Part shown: piece by piece, positions 32,916 through 42,293 of the stretch
Layout: each line of letters starts with the position of its first letter
How positions within the stretch are numbered: position 1 is the stretch's first letter
From: Oceanihabitans sp. 2_MG-2023
GTDB lineage: Bacteria; Bacteroidota; Bacteroidia; Flavobacteriales; Flavobacteriaceae
Length of the DNA: 64,000 nucleotides
NCBI RefSeq assembly: GCF_030547245.1
Contig: NZ_JAUOQT010000001.1
Location: forward strand, 806,001 to 870,000
Reading direction: 5' to 3'
Program-made: the position numbers and the translations under genes
Notes under the pieces: generated by a model
Database searches by the model: none
Seen by the model: only the letters and a program-made list of their open reading frames with translations
Told to the model about the DNA's origin: nothing

Positions 32916-35522
32916 ATGAAAACAAAATTACACATATTAAAAAATCAACTAGTAATACTAGCAGTAGTATTAGTTGGTTTAACAACACAAGCACAAAATA
33001 TTCCTTTTAATTGCGATTATAGTGCATACTTATTTCAACGTAATGATGTATATGCAATTGATTTAGCATCTGGTAATTCTTACCTTGCTGCAACAGATAT
33101 TACACCAGGAAATATTAATGCGGCAGCATATAATCCAGCAGATGGTTTTATTTGGGGTTATTTAAGTACACCTTCTAAAACCATTGTTAGAATTGGAAAA
33201 GATTTCCAAACTACATCTTTTACGATACCAGAACTAACTACAGGAAATAAATATGTTGGAGATATTAGTCCCGATGGTATTTATTATTTTAAAGCTGGAG
33301 GTACAAGCTATTTTAAAGTAGATTTAAATCCTAACTCTGCAACTTATACACAATACCTTTCAACAGAAAGTTTAACACAAAATATTAACATCCATGATTG
33401 GGCCTTTAATGCAGTAGATGGTAACTTATATGCAGTAGAAAAAACTTCAAATGTTTTATATAGAATTAACCCAATAACAAGTGCAGTATCATCTTTAGGT
33501 GTTGTCCCAATTCTATCTGGATTAAGCTATTCATATGGAGCTGTGTATTTTGATGCAGATGGTCGTTTTTATGTCTCGGCTAATGAAACCGGAACTGTTT
33601 ATGTAATACAAAGTGTTCAGGATTTAGACGGAATAAATGTTATGGAATCTAATTTATTTGCATTTGGTCCTTCAAGCTCTAGTAATGATGGTGCACGTTG
33701 CCCAACAGCTCCAGTTGCTCAAGAAATATGTGATAATGGTATTGATGATGATGGAGATGGTTTAATAGATTGCGAAGATCCTTCTTGTTCAGGTTTTGGA
33801 AGTTGCGAAGTGATTGCACCACCTACAACTGCTAACGATGGCGGTTTAGAAAGTAACGGAAGATTATCGGAAGCAATTAGCAAACGTAACTTTAATCGTG
33901 CTAAAAAGAGCTATGCCTTTGACCAAATGTCGGCAAAACGTGTTACTCCAAACCCAGTAAGTTATACTAGTAGAACCACCAATGATTTTCAATTACAAGA
34001 TTTTGTACCATTAACAACTATTAACGAAGATTATGCAGTAGAGTCTACACCTTCAGACTTATTAAACATTACCAACGCAACAGAAGTGTATTCTGTAGAT
34101 TATATGCAAAACGATGCGTCTATAGCTTCCATCTTAGCTTTAAAAACAGAAAACGGCGTATACGAACATACCAAATATATTTGTGATAGATTATTAGGAG
34201 CAGAATTAATTTCGGTTTCTACCATTGATATTAATGATCAAGCATTCATTAAATCCATTATAAAAAATGCAGACGGTTCTTTTGAATATGTTTTAAGCTT
34301 ATCTGCTAAAGTTGCTAATAACGATGCGAATTTTGCAATAGAAAGCCATTGGAATTTAGATGTATATGAAGAAAATATAACTTTTTACAACTTTCAAATC
34401 TGGTCGAATTCTATAGACGATTTATATAGCTTGTCTCAAGAAGTATTAAACTTATTAGAAGTAGTAAAACCAATCTCTGGTTACGAATTATCTACGCCTC
34501 CAACCGTTTTTGTAAGAAAAGGAAAGTATAACAATGGCGCCTTAGATCTTCAAATAATAAATACCAATGCAACCGAAAATGTAACTTTCGATTCTGGTTA
34601 TAGAGAAACAGAAACGAGTGACTTTAACTACACATCGTCTAACTTAAACTTAAACGAAAATTATATTACCAATATTCAAGTACCAACAGGAAATCTATTT
34701 GATGTTGGGTTTAGAATTGGAGATGGTATAAACACACCAGACGATTTATTTATGTCCGATGGGCCTTGGGGAGTTGATGATTCACAAGCAGGAACAGTTG
34801 TAACTAATTACAATATTTCACCTAATACGAATGAATTTGATGCGGCAGATTTTCCAATAGAAAGAAACCTAAGCTTAAGCGCACACACAAGTACTTATTT
34901 TGCAGCTTACAGAGCATTAACACCACGTTTTAAAGCAGTAGATGTAACAAACTACGATAGCTTCAAACTTAAAGCAAAAGGAACAGGAAATTTAGAAATT
35001 ACTTTAGTAAAACAAAGTATCACCAATTGGGAAGAGCAATATAAAACAACCATTGCTTTAACAGCAGATTACCAGAGTTTTGCAATACCTTTTTCTGCAT
35101 TTACATCTGCTTTAAATACCGAATTACAAGCAAACGATGTGGTTACCATAGTATTTACAATGGTAAGTGAAGACGGAACAAGAACCGCAAAAGAAATGGA
35201 TGTACAGGATGTACGTTTCTCTACAGGAAATACCTTATCTGTAAACGATTTTGAAACAGATACAACAACAAATTCTGTAAAAGCATATCCAAACCCAATG
35301 CGAAATGCATCTAATATTCACTTTAGTGCAAATCAAAATGAAACTGTACAATTAGTTATTTATAACCAATTAGGTAAAGTAGTATTTCATACTACAGTAA
35401 ATGCACAAGCAGGTAAAAACCAAATAGCAATAGAAAGAAATAACTTAAGTTCTGGTTTATACATCTGTAAAATAGTAAGTACACAAACCCAATATAATCC
35501 CTTGAAGTTACTTGTAAAGTAA
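32916..35522 (+). CDS. Large secreted protein with type IX sorting domain
   Basis: An 868-residue exported protein. The signal peptide ends at TTQAQ. The N-terminal part (about 25-270) resembles a beta-propeller with repeated short DxxG-type turns. A calcium-binding-like segment, CDNGIDDDGDGLIDCEDP, follows at about 275, then a long unassigned middle region, a carbohydrate-binding-like beta domain (about 700-790), and a C-terminal sorting domain starting YPNPMRNAS and ending KLLVK. The candidate LytTR promoter links it to the relay. It could be a cell-surface or matrix protein that holds exopolysaccharide. Confidence 0.8.
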   Translation: MKTKLHILKNQLVILAVVLVGLTTQAQNIPFNCDYSAYLFQRNDVYAIDLASGNSYLAATDITPGNINAAAYNPADGFIWGYLSTPSKTIVRIGKDFQTTSFTIPELTTGNKYVGDISPDGIYYFKAGGTSYFKVDLNPNSATYTQYLSTESLTQNINIHDWAFNAVDGNLYAVEKTSNVLYRINPITSAVSSLGVVPILSGLSYSYGAVYFDADGRFYVSANETGTVYVIQSVQDLDGINVMESNLFAFGPSSSSNDGARCPTAPVAQEICDNGIDDDGDGLIDCEDPSCSGFGSCEVIAPPTTANDGGLESNGRLSEAISKRNFNRAKKSYAFDQMSAKRVTPNPVSYTSRTTNDFQLQDFVPLTTINEDYAVESTPSDLLNITNATEVYSVDYMQNDASIASILALKTENGVYEHTKYICDRLLGAELISVSTIDINDQAFIKSIIKNADGSFEYVLSLSAKVANNDANFAIESHWNLDVYEENITFYNFQIWSNSIDDLYSLSQEVLNLLEVVKPISGYELSTPPTVFVRKGKYNNGALDLQIINTNATENVTFDSGYRETETSDFNYTSSNLNLNENYITNIQVPTGNLFDVGFRIGDGINTPDDLFMSDGPWGVDDSQAGTVVTNYNISPNTNEFDAADFPIERNLSLSAHTSTYFAAYRALTPRFKAVDVTNYDSFKLKAKGTGNLEITLVKQSITNWEEQYKTTIALTADYQSFAIPFSAFTSALNTELQANDVVTIVFTMVSEDGTRTAKEMDVQDVRFSTGNTLSVNDFETDTTTNSVKAYPNPMRNASNIHFSANQNETVQLVIYNQLGKVVFHTTVNAQAGKNQIAIERNNLSSGLYICKIVSTQTQYNPLKLLVK

Positions 35523-35596
35523 CACTAATTATTTGTTTTTTGATTGATAGCGTGGAAACCTAAAAACTAATAATAGCTTATAAGTTGGTTTCTACT

Positions 35597-35628
35597 AAAG
35601 GCAAGAGCGAGGGCTCTTGCCTTTTTTT
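35597..35628 (+). terminator. Intrinsic terminator after the large secreted protein
   Basis: GGCAAGAGC-GAGG-GCTCTTGCC (stem 35600-35621) is followed by T7. It is a textbook Rho-independent terminator. Confidence 0.9.
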
Positions 35629-35880
35629 GTTCTTATTTTAAGGAAGTTGAAATGCTTCGTTATGTTTTGAAAGATAGTGTTTTAGCTTTTATTTAATAAG
35701 AAATTACATAAGCTGTTATTTAGAAGGAGTTACGACTGAAGAATCTTTTTTATGTAATGAAGTAATTACAGAAAGTATTTTTTAAGTAGTAAATTTAATA
35801 GTTAATTACAATGGGATTATACTTATTTAAAGTCGTGCACTATAATTTTTAATGGGAAATAATTTTTAAAACAAAATCCA

Positions 35881-36612
35881 ATGAACAATAATCAAATCAA
35901 TAAAAAACTAGAAAGAAAAATTAATTTCTTTACAGCTTATTTTTTTAAGTGCTTTAGTTATTTCTTTTTTTGCTTTTAGTAATAAAGATAAAATGGAGCG
36001 TTTTGATGAGCTCATTGTAAAAAAAAATTACTGTAATTGGTGAAGACAATTTACCTAGGATGGTACTTAGTAATGAAAACAGGCAACATTTAGGAAGAAT
36101 GAATGGCAAGAATGGGAGAAAGAGAACGTCCTTTAGGTATTTTTTCTTTAATAACGAAGGAGATGAATGTGGTGGTTTAGTATTTAAAACAAAAGAAAAA
36201 GATGGAAAAATTATCTTCGAAATGTCTTTTACAATGGATAATTATAAAGATGATCAAGCAGTACAAATACTTAATGATGAGTATTATTCTAATGCTAAAG
36301 CATATATAAAAAGGGGAATCTCTATCAATCAATATTCGGTTGGTTCTATCATAGACGAAAGAAATAATAAGCTTAAAAAGTTAAGCATGATTGAAGATGG
36401 AAAAGAACGTACGGAAAAATTAATACGTTAATGGAACAATAAGGAGCTGTAAACCGTTTGTTTATGGGTAAAACAAAAGGAAACAGTTCGGGGCAGTTTT
36501 AGCTGGACCTGACGGTCCTCCAAAAATGATGATATATTTAGATGATAAAGGAGTGCCAAAAATTCAAACTTTTACTGAAAATGGCGAAATAAAAGACTTC
36601 CTGGAAAATTAA
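35881..36612 (+). pseudogene. Frameshifted gene of a conserved flavobacterial family
   Basis: The start (MNNNQINKKLERKIN), a membrane segment (SALVISFFAF), SNKDKMERFDEL, MVLSNENRQHLGRMNGK, NNEGDECGGLVFKTKEKDG and the end (GPDGPPKMMIYLDDKG... DFLEN) are all readable but in different frames. Apparent indels lie at a T7 run (35940-35946), an A9 run (36019-36027), a T6 run (36140-36145) and a G4 run (36490-36493). The largest open frame is 36060-36431. An intact membrane-anchored protein of about 240 residues seems to have existed. The neighbouring genes are clean, so decay is likelier than sequencing error, though homopolymer errors remain possible. Confidence 0.75.
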
Positions 36613-36703
36613 TACCGGGCCAGTTCTACTAAAGAATTTCCATAGTAATCGAATAAACTAAGAATCTCTTTTTATTTTAGTTAATAAGATTAAATAATAA
36701 ATC

Positions 36704-38764
36704 TTATTCCCTAAAAACAGGCTTTTCAAACAATAACCATTTAAAACGCAATCCAACCTCATTAAACGTAAAACCAGCAGCAGTTGCAGAGGCAATATTA
36801 CTTCGTGTACCAAATAGATTTGCCATACAACGATCGGAGAATTTATATCCAAGTTTTCCTTGTATTCTGTAGGTGCTTTGGCTTTTATCGTCTTCAATAT
36901 ATTGTAATCCTGTTGCTGCAGTTAATTCGTAAAACCATTCTTTAGGTTTCGCTATGTTTTCGTCTTTAATAAGATTAGCAAAAACTTCCACTGCATTAAA
37001 TTTTTCAGGGGAGAAATAAACCGTTGGCACTTGGTTTTTAAATGTAATGTATTGGTAGTTTATACCAGCTTTAAGTGATGGTTTTGGTAAAATGTTATAG
37101 TATAATGAAGTAAATAAAAGGTTTCTCGCATTGTTATCGCTTTGGCTGGTGTAAAAGTATTGTGTAAACCAACCTAAGTTAAAGTTCGTGTTTAAGCTAT
37201 AGTTTGCATAATAGTTATTTTGTACTATTTCACGATCTAATAATTCGGCATTAAAGCTTTGTAATTCACGTTTGTACCCCACCGTTAAATCTTGTAATTT
37301 AAAAGGTTTAATATTAAAAGAAACATCGGTTAATAGTTGCGTATAATCATTTGTAGTTGCTTTTGCCGAGGTTAATCCTGCAGTACCTTTAAAGGTTACG
37401 TTTGGTAATAATTGATACGAAAGACCTAAGCTAAAGTCGTTAGAAGTTGCATCGTTATTTGTAACGGCATTGGTGGTGTTTCTGTAATTATAGCTTGCTA
37501 ATACTTTAAATTTTGTAGAAAACGGAAACTCTATATTGTTGTTAAACGCAAATGCTTCGTTATCTCCATTATCAAAGGAATAGGATGTTTTTCCTTCGTA
37601 AAAAGGAGTAAAGGTAGTGTTGAGGTTTTTTATAAAGTTGGTAGCATCTTTTTGGTTTTCGTAAAACTTCAACGTGTTTTCTGCAGAAGTATATGCCGCT
37701 TCATATTTACCTAAAGCTTTTAATGCATTTGCGTTTCCTAAGTTACCATCAAAAGAAGTACTATCATTTACCAAAATTTGGTCGTAATCTTTAACACTCT
37801 TTTTAAAATCGCTTTTGTAGATATTAAGTGTCGCACGTAAAGCCAATAACCAGTTTTCGTTAGGTTTGGTTTCTATTAAATTTGCGATAAGCGTATCTGA
37901 TGCTTTAAATTTCTTGTTCCAAATTAAGGCTTGTACATAACGTTCTGTCGTTTGTTGACTAAGTGTCGGTTCGGTAGTTTTATCTAGACTTTCAAAAGCT
38001 TCTGTACTTAGTTGTAATGCCTCTTTTTCTTTTCCGTTTAAATGCGAAACTAATGCTAAACCGTTTAATGCTGTGATTTTATTTTCAGGATTTTCAGCTA
38101 GAATGTCATAGGTTGCTTTGGCATCTTCTAAACGATTGGCAATTAAATATAAGTTGGCTAAGTTTAATAAGGTGTCTTTGTCATTATTAAAAAGAATTAA
38201 GTTTTCTTTTAACAATAACTCAGCTTCATCGTATTTTTGCGATTGCTGTTTTTGGTAAGCATATCCTAAATACATGTATTTTTTAGAGGTTAATGCGTTT
38301 GGGTTTCCTGGTAATACTTCTAATGCTTTATCTACATATTTTAAAGCATCTTTATATTCTTTTAAATTAGAAAGAGTATTGGCGTAACTTAATAATGCAG
38401 GAAAACTTTTAGGGTCTTCATCTATCAAGCCCTTAAAATAAGTTTTAGCTTTTGAAAAATTACTATTCCATAATAAAGACTCTCCATAATTTAGCTTCAC
38501 CTCAAAATCTGTAGGGTAATCTGCTAATAGATTTGTAAATAGTGTATTTGCTGCTTCTGGTTTTCCGTTTAATCCAATCGCACGACCATAACATAGTCTA
38601 GCGGTTTTGTTTTGTGGATATTCTTTTAAAATACTTTGAAAAAACGTTTCCGCTTTCGCGTATTTGCCTGTTTCTAAATAGGTAAACCCTTCTTGCATGT
38701 CTTGTGCATAGCTAAAAAAAGCAGTTAATAATAATGTAAATAGGGCAAAAAATTTAAGTTTCAT
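36704..38764 (-). CDS. TPR protein with C-terminal outer-membrane beta-barrel, possible polysaccharide exporter
   Basis: A 686-residue exported protein. The signal peptide ends at FFSYAQ. Residues about 20-400 form around ten tetratricopeptide repeats (for example AKAETFFQSILKEYPQNK). Residues about 400-686 are alternating strands with aromatic residues (YNYRNTTNAV, YFYTSQSDNN) and end in FR(E), as an outer-membrane barrel does. TPR-plus-barrel proteins of this plan (PgaA, PelB, BcsC) export exopolysaccharides. Divergence from the STAS-flippase genes and the GT genes nearby support that role. YaiO-type proteins are an alternative. Confidence 0.8.
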   Translation of the reverse strand: MKLKFFALFTLLLTAFFSYAQDMQEGFTYLETGKYAKAETFFQSILKEYPQNKTARLCYGRAIGLNGKPEAANTLFTNLLADYPTDFEVKLNYGESLLWNSNFSKAKTYFKGLIDEDPKSFPALLSYANTLSNLKEYKDALKYVDKALEVLPGNPNALTSKKYMYLGYAYQKQQSQKYDEAELLLKENLILFNNDKDTLLNLANLYLIANRLEDAKATYDILAENPENKITALNGLALVSHLNGKEKEALQLSTEAFESLDKTTEPTLSQQTTERYVQALIWNKKFKASDTLIANLIETKPNENWLLALRATLNIYKSDFKKSVKDYDQILVNDSTSFDGNLGNANALKALGKYEAAYTSAENTLKFYENQKDATNFIKNLNTTFTPFYEGKTSYSFDNGDNEAFAFNNNIEFPFSTKFKVLASYNYRNTTNAVTNNDATSNDFSLGLSYQLLPNVTFKGTAGLTSAKATTNDYTQLLTDVSFNIKPFKLQDLTVGYKRELQSFNAELLDREIVQNNYYANYSLNTNFNLGWFTQYFYTSQSDNNARNLLFTSLYYNILPKPSLKAGINYQYITFKNQVPTVYFSPEKFNAVEVFANLIKDENIAKPKEWFYELTAATGLQYIEDDKSQSTYRIQGKLGYKFSDRCMANLFGTRSNIASATAAGFTFNEVGLRFKWLLFEKPVFRE

Positions 38765-38807
38765 GTTCTAGTTTTTAATCATTTGCAAGTTAGGCATTCA
38801 TTTCCAT

Positions 38808-38877
38808 TCATTCATCTACAGCAATGGTCCACTCATCGAAATTCAATGGAATCTCATAGCTTTCTATTGCATCTTTG
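38808..38877 (+). promoter_or_regulatory. Candidate LytTR site E and promoter of the STAS-flippase genes
   Basis: TCATTCATCTACAGC (38808-38822) and CCACTCATCGAAATT (38829-38843) are both good half-sites, 21 nt apart. The -7 is CATCTTTG (38870-38877), one base from TAnnTTTG, and lies 62 nt from the first half-site. Being in a divergent intergenic region it could also affect the TPR/barrel gene. Confidence 0.7.
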
Positions 38878-38916
38878 CATCAGAAATTAGTCACAAACAA
38901 ATCAAAAATAAGAATT

Positions 38917-39195
38917 ATGCCACTAACAATTACAGAAGAAAACAACACCATTATATTAGAAGGTGTATTAAATACAAACACAATAAGTGGTTTTAAAAAT
39001 CACTTTAATGTTATTTTAAATACGAACAAAGCAGTGACCTTAGATATGGATAAGGTTACTGAAATCGATGCATCGGGAATGTACACATTAAAAGAAATGT
39101 ATAGAAACGCAATTCATAGTAACAACATATTTTTCGTTATTGGTTCTGGTTGTAAAGATGTTTACGAAGATTTTAAATATCCAAACGTAGCCTAA
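38917..39195 (+). CDS. STAS-domain protein (anti-sigma antagonist-like)
   Basis: A 92-residue STAS domain from the ATG at 38917; an upstream in-frame start at 38875 lies inside the promoter and is rejected. The core has VTLDMDKVTEIDASGMYTL, in which DASG aligns with the phosphorylation-site DSSG of SpoIIAA-type antagonists, the Ser being retained. No anti-sigma kinase or phosphatase is visible nearby. It may regulate the flippase or a glycosyltransferase. It lies 28 nt before the flippase gene and is likely in its operon. Confidence 0.82.
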   Translation: MPLTITEENNTIILEGVLNTNTISGFKNHFNVILNTNKAVTLDMDKVTEIDASGMYTLKEMYRNAIHSNNIFFVIGSGCKDVYEDFKYPNVA

Positions 39196-39223
39196 TTAAT
39201 ACTAACAAAAACCACATCCTACG

Positions 39224-40468
39224 ATGCAAGCTTTATCTATATTAAAATCGAAAAAAATAACTCCAGAACAAGTATTTATGCTAAGTGTATTAGCCGTTAA
39301 TGGAGGGAACTATTTGTACAATCTTATTTTAGGTCGTGTTTTAGGACCAGCACAATTTGCAGATGCAGCCGTGTTAATTACCTTTTTATTGGTGCTATCT
39401 TTTGTAGCGATGACCTTTCAATTAGTAACTGCAAAATTTTCTGTAGTTTTTGAAAACGATACGTTTAAAAATTTCATTTCTAAAATTTATAAAAACGCAA
39501 GCATTGTTGGGTTGGGATTAGGTGCATTAATCATCGTGTTTGCCAACCAACTTCAAGACCTTTTTAATACGTCGTCTTCTAGTATGTTTACCATTTTTGG
39601 AATTGGAGTGCCTTTATATTTTTTAATGAGTGTGAATCGCGGTGTTTTTCAAGGAAAAAAAGAATTTAAATCGTTATCGATTACCTATCAAGCAGAAATG
39701 CTAAGCAGATTAATAATCACCTTGGCTTTAATCTTCTTGTTTGATATACAATCTTCGGTGGTGATTGCAATTGGTATTTTAATTTCTTTTGGATTTGGAT
39801 TAGTGCCTTTTAAATTTAGAAATCTAAACTTTAAAAAGACGATTGCTATAGAAGCAAACCAGTCTAAACAAGTACGAAGTTTTTTTATTATTACAGCTTT
39901 TTACGAGTTCACACAAATCATTATTAACAATAGTGACATCTTATTGGTAAAACATTATTTTGATGCTTATGAGGCAGGGTTATATGCTTCATTAGCTTTA
40001 ATAGGTCGTATTGTTTACTTCGTCGCTTGGATGTTTGTAATGTTATTACTACCAACAGTAGTACAGCTTAAAAAAGAAGGAAAAGAAACTGCACCAATTT
40101 TATTTAAATATGTTGGTTATATAGCAGCAATTGCAACAACTATTGTTATTGGTTGTGCATTATTTCCAGAAACCGCAATAACCATATTGTTTGGAGATAG
40201 CTATTTGGCAATGGCTCCATTGTTATGGAAATACGCTTTAGCTACTGGCTTATTTGCCGTATCTAACCTCTTTGCATATTACTATTTATCCTTAGACAGG
40301 TTTGTTCCTGTTGTAATTTCGGGTGTATTCGGTATGCTTCAAATGGGATTAGTTATCTTTTTTCATGATAGTTTAGAACAAGTAGTTCACATGCAAATTG
40401 TAGCAATGATTCTATTATTAGTAATGCAGCTTTTTTTCTTCGTTTTGGATACGAAAGGTAAGCAATAG
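39224..40468 (+). CDS. Polysaccharide flippase (MATE/MVF superfamily, Wzx/PelG-like)
   Basis: A 414-residue protein with about 12 membrane segments and the N-terminal layout of oligosaccharide flippases (LSVLAVNGGNYLYNLILGRVLGPAQFADAAV). It would move lipid-linked glycan or polymer across the inner membrane. Its length fits Wzx-type and is a little shorter than PelG. It is transcribed with the STAS gene from a candidate LytTR promoter, close to a GT4 enzyme and a TPR/barrel gene. Confidence 0.85.
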   Translation: MQALSILKSKKITPEQVFMLSVLAVNGGNYLYNLILGRVLGPAQFADAAVLITFLLVLSFVAMTFQLVTAKFSVVFENDTFKNFISKIYKNASIVGLGLGALIIVFANQLQDLFNTSSSSMFTIFGIGVPLYFLMSVNRGVFQGKKEFKSLSITYQAEMLSRLIITLALIFLFDIQSSVVIAIGILISFGFGLVPFKFRNLNFKKTIAIEANQSKQVRSFFIITAFYEFTQIIINNSDILLVKHYFDAYEAGLYASLALIGRIVYFVAWMFVMLLLPTVVQLKKEGKETAPILFKYVGYIAAIATTIVIGCALFPETAITILFGDSYLAMAPLLWKYALATGLFAVSNLFAYYYLSLDRFVPVVISGVFGMLQMGLVIFFHDSLEQVVHMQIVAMILLLVMQLFFFVLDTKGKQ

Positions 40469-40506
40469 AAATAAAAAAAGAATTTTATATTATTAGTCTA
40501 TATAAA

Positions 40507-40540
40507 GGAAAAGGCTGTGGTTTTGTACTGCAGCTTTTTT
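40507..40540 (+). terminator. Intrinsic terminator of the STAS-flippase operon
   Basis: AAAGGCTG and CAGCTTTT pair imperfectly (a G-U wobble) around a TTTTGTA loop and are followed by T6. It lies about 40 nt after the flippase stop. Confidence 0.65.
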
Positions 40541-40728
40541 AGTTTGTAGTTATTGTGTCTTCCTTTTGAATGACAGTATCCATTTTATTTAATAATATTT
40601 TCAGAGGTATTCGGTTATTGGGAGAGCAACGAAGAATTTAACTAAGAAAGTTAATATGTTAAAGAGATTCTTAAGTCATACTTCTTTCTAAAGGATACTA
40701 TTAAAAATACTAAAACGACATCTTCTTA

Positions 40729-40798
40729 CCATTCGTCTACAGCAACGTGCAACCTATCTAAACTCTCCTGAATATGTCTCTTTAAATACGCAAATTTG
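40729..40798 (+). promoter_or_regulatory. Candidate LytTR site F and promoter of the GT4 gene
   Basis: CCATTCGTCTACAGC (40729-40743) and a weaker CAACCTATCTAAACT (40750-40764, 21 nt) precede CAAATTTG (40791-40798), one base from TAnnTTTG and 62 nt from the first half-site. The remainder of the gap 40541-40728 holds nothing else I can support. Confidence 0.7.
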
Positions 40799-40835
40799 TA
40801 GTGTAATTAAGAAACAACATATTAAAATTTATATT

Positions 40836-40916
40836 ATGAACCATCCAGAACGAGGTTCTTCTTTAAAAGAAAAAATTAAAACTGGATGCCATATAAAACC
40901 TTTAAAAAATAAATAA
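40836..40916 (+). CDS. Possible 26-aa peptide upstream of the GT4 gene
   Basis: An ATG in the GT4 leader opens a 26-codon frame ending 7 nt before the GT4 start. The product is basic and contains one Cys (SSLKEKIKTGCHIKPLK). It could be a leader peptide, a small regulatory protein, or a chance frame. Its placement downstream of a strong regulated promoter and its spacing to the next gene are the only support. Confidence 0.35.
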   Translation: MNHPERGSSLKEKIKTGCHIKPLKNK

Positions 40917-40923
40917 CAAACTT

Positions 40924-42144
40924 ATGAAACTAGCAATCGTAACTGCATATCCACCAAGTAAAGTAACTTTAAACGAATACGCTTACCATTTAGTAAAGCA
41001 CTTTAGACAAAAAGATAATGTAACTGAAATTGTTTTACTTACAGACAAAACGGAAGGAGCAAAAGATATTGCTTTTACTGAAGATGGTTGTAAGATTACA
41101 GTGAAAGAATGCTGGGCATTTAATAGCTATACAAATATTATAAATGTGACTAAAGCGATTAATAATACACAACCAGATGCCGTTTTATTCAACTTACAAT
41201 TTATGAAATTTGGAGATAAAAAAGTTGCAGCAGCTTTAGGCTTAATGTTACCATTAGTTTGTAAGCTAAAAAAGATTCCAAACATTGTATTATTACACAA
41301 TATACTAGAAGAAGTAGATCTAGGCTCAGCAGGATTTACAAGTAGTAAAATCATGCAAAAAGTATATGGCTTTATAGGAACTAGCTTAACAAGGTTAATA
41401 TTGCAAGCAGATACTGTTGCAGTAACCATGCAAAAATATGTGGATATTTTAGAAGAAAAATATAATGCTTCAAATGTGACTTTAATTCCACATGGAACAT
41501 TTGAAATTTCTGAAGAAAAACCTGAATACAGCTTGCCACAAGGACCTTTACAAGTGATGACTTTTGGTAAATTTGGAACTTACAAAAAAGTAGAAGGTAT
41601 GATTGAAGCCGTAGAAAAAGTAAGAGTATCTACAGGATTAGATTTAGAAGTTGTAATTGCAGGAACAGACAATCCAAATGTACCTGGTTATTTGGCAAAA
41701 GTTCAAGAAGATTACAAGCATATACCTCAAGTTCGTTTTACTGGTTATGTAGAAGAATATGAAGTGCCAACCTTATTTAAAGAAAGTGCTGTGGTTGTAT
41801 TTCCATACACGTCGACAACAGGAAGCTCGGGTGTTTTACACCAAGCAGGAAGTTATGGAAAAGCAGTAGTGATGCCAGACTTAGGAGACCTTGCTTTATT
41901 AGTAAAAGATGAAGGGTATAAAGGAGAGTTTTTTGAGCCAACTTCTGTAGAAAGTTTAGCAAATGCAATTGAAGCAATTGTAACCAATGAAGCACACAGA
42001 ATTGCTTTAGGAAAAGCAAACTATGAAGCTGCAACAGCCTATCCAATGGAGAAAATTGCAGATATGTACTTATCGAATTTTGATAGAATTATTACAAGAA
42101 AAACACCAAAAAGTAGAAACGCATTAAAACCTACTAATGCATAG
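40924..42144 (+). CDS. GT4-family (GT-B fold) glycosyltransferase
   Basis: A 406-residue cytoplasmic GT. The first domain starts MKLAIVTAYPPSKVTLNEYA and has NIVLLHNILEE; the second has LQVMTFGKFGTYKKVEGMIEA, a VRFTGYVEEYEVPTLF acceptor-side segment and the nucleotide-sugar loop FPYTSTTGSSGVLHQAGSYGKAV. The second-domain architecture is that of GT4 retaining enzymes. In Pel systems the polymerase (PelF) is also a soluble GT4. A candidate LytTR promoter drives it, so it may be the key regulated polymer or lipid-glycan transferase. Confidence 0.87.
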   Translation: MKLAIVTAYPPSKVTLNEYAYHLVKHFRQKDNVTEIVLLTDKTEGAKDIAFTEDGCKITVKECWAFNSYTNIINVTKAINNTQPDAVLFNLQFMKFGDKKVAAALGLMLPLVCKLKKIPNIVLLHNILEEVDLGSAGFTSSKIMQKVYGFIGTSLTRLILQADTVAVTMQKYVDILEEKYNASNVTLIPHGTFEISEEKPEYSLPQGPLQVMTFGKFGTYKKVEGMIEAVEKVRVSTGLDLEVVIAGTDNPNVPGYLAKVQEDYKHIPQVRFTGYVEEYEVPTLFKESAVVVFPYTSTTGSSGVLHQAGSYGKAVVMPDLGDLALLVKDEGYKGEFFEPTSVESLANAIEAIVTNEAHRIALGKANYEAATAYPMEKIADMYLSNFDRIITRKTPKSRNALKPTNA

Positions 42145-42199
42145 AATATAATGAATCGCCACCTTTTTTTGTCCCAAAACAATTAAAAAACCTATAGTT

Positions 42200-42275
42200 A
42201 TTTAGAAGTAAGTATACAGGAAGAATCTAATAATTAAGCTATTTGATTTAAGATTCTTCTTGCTGTACTCTAAAT
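42200..42275. terminator. Long imperfect hairpin between convergent genes
   Basis: Nested complementary blocks ATTTAGA/TCTAAAT (42200-42206 and 42269-42275), TACAG/CTGTA (42215-42219 and 42263-42267) and AAGAATCT/AGATTCTT (42221-42228 and 42251-42258) form a long stem. It lies between the GT4 gene and the glycosidase gene, so it is a probable two-way terminator. T tracts are weak. Confidence 0.55.
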
Positions 42276-42293
42276 AGCAAACGAACAAAAATA

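Noticed and set aside
36658-36897. Minus-strand 79-codon frame at the end of the TPR/barrel gene
   Set aside because: It is out of frame with and mostly inside the real gene and shows no protein features.
38785-38849. Minus-strand copies of the LytTR motif that would drive the TPR/barrel gene
   Set aside because: CCATT-type stretches occur at 22-nt spacing on the minus strand but they do not place a proper -7 at 61-62 nt, so they are probably a by-product of site E on the other strand.
38875-38916. Upstream in-frame start of the STAS gene
   Set aside because: The extra codons overlap the -7 element of its promoter and are not part of the STAS fold.
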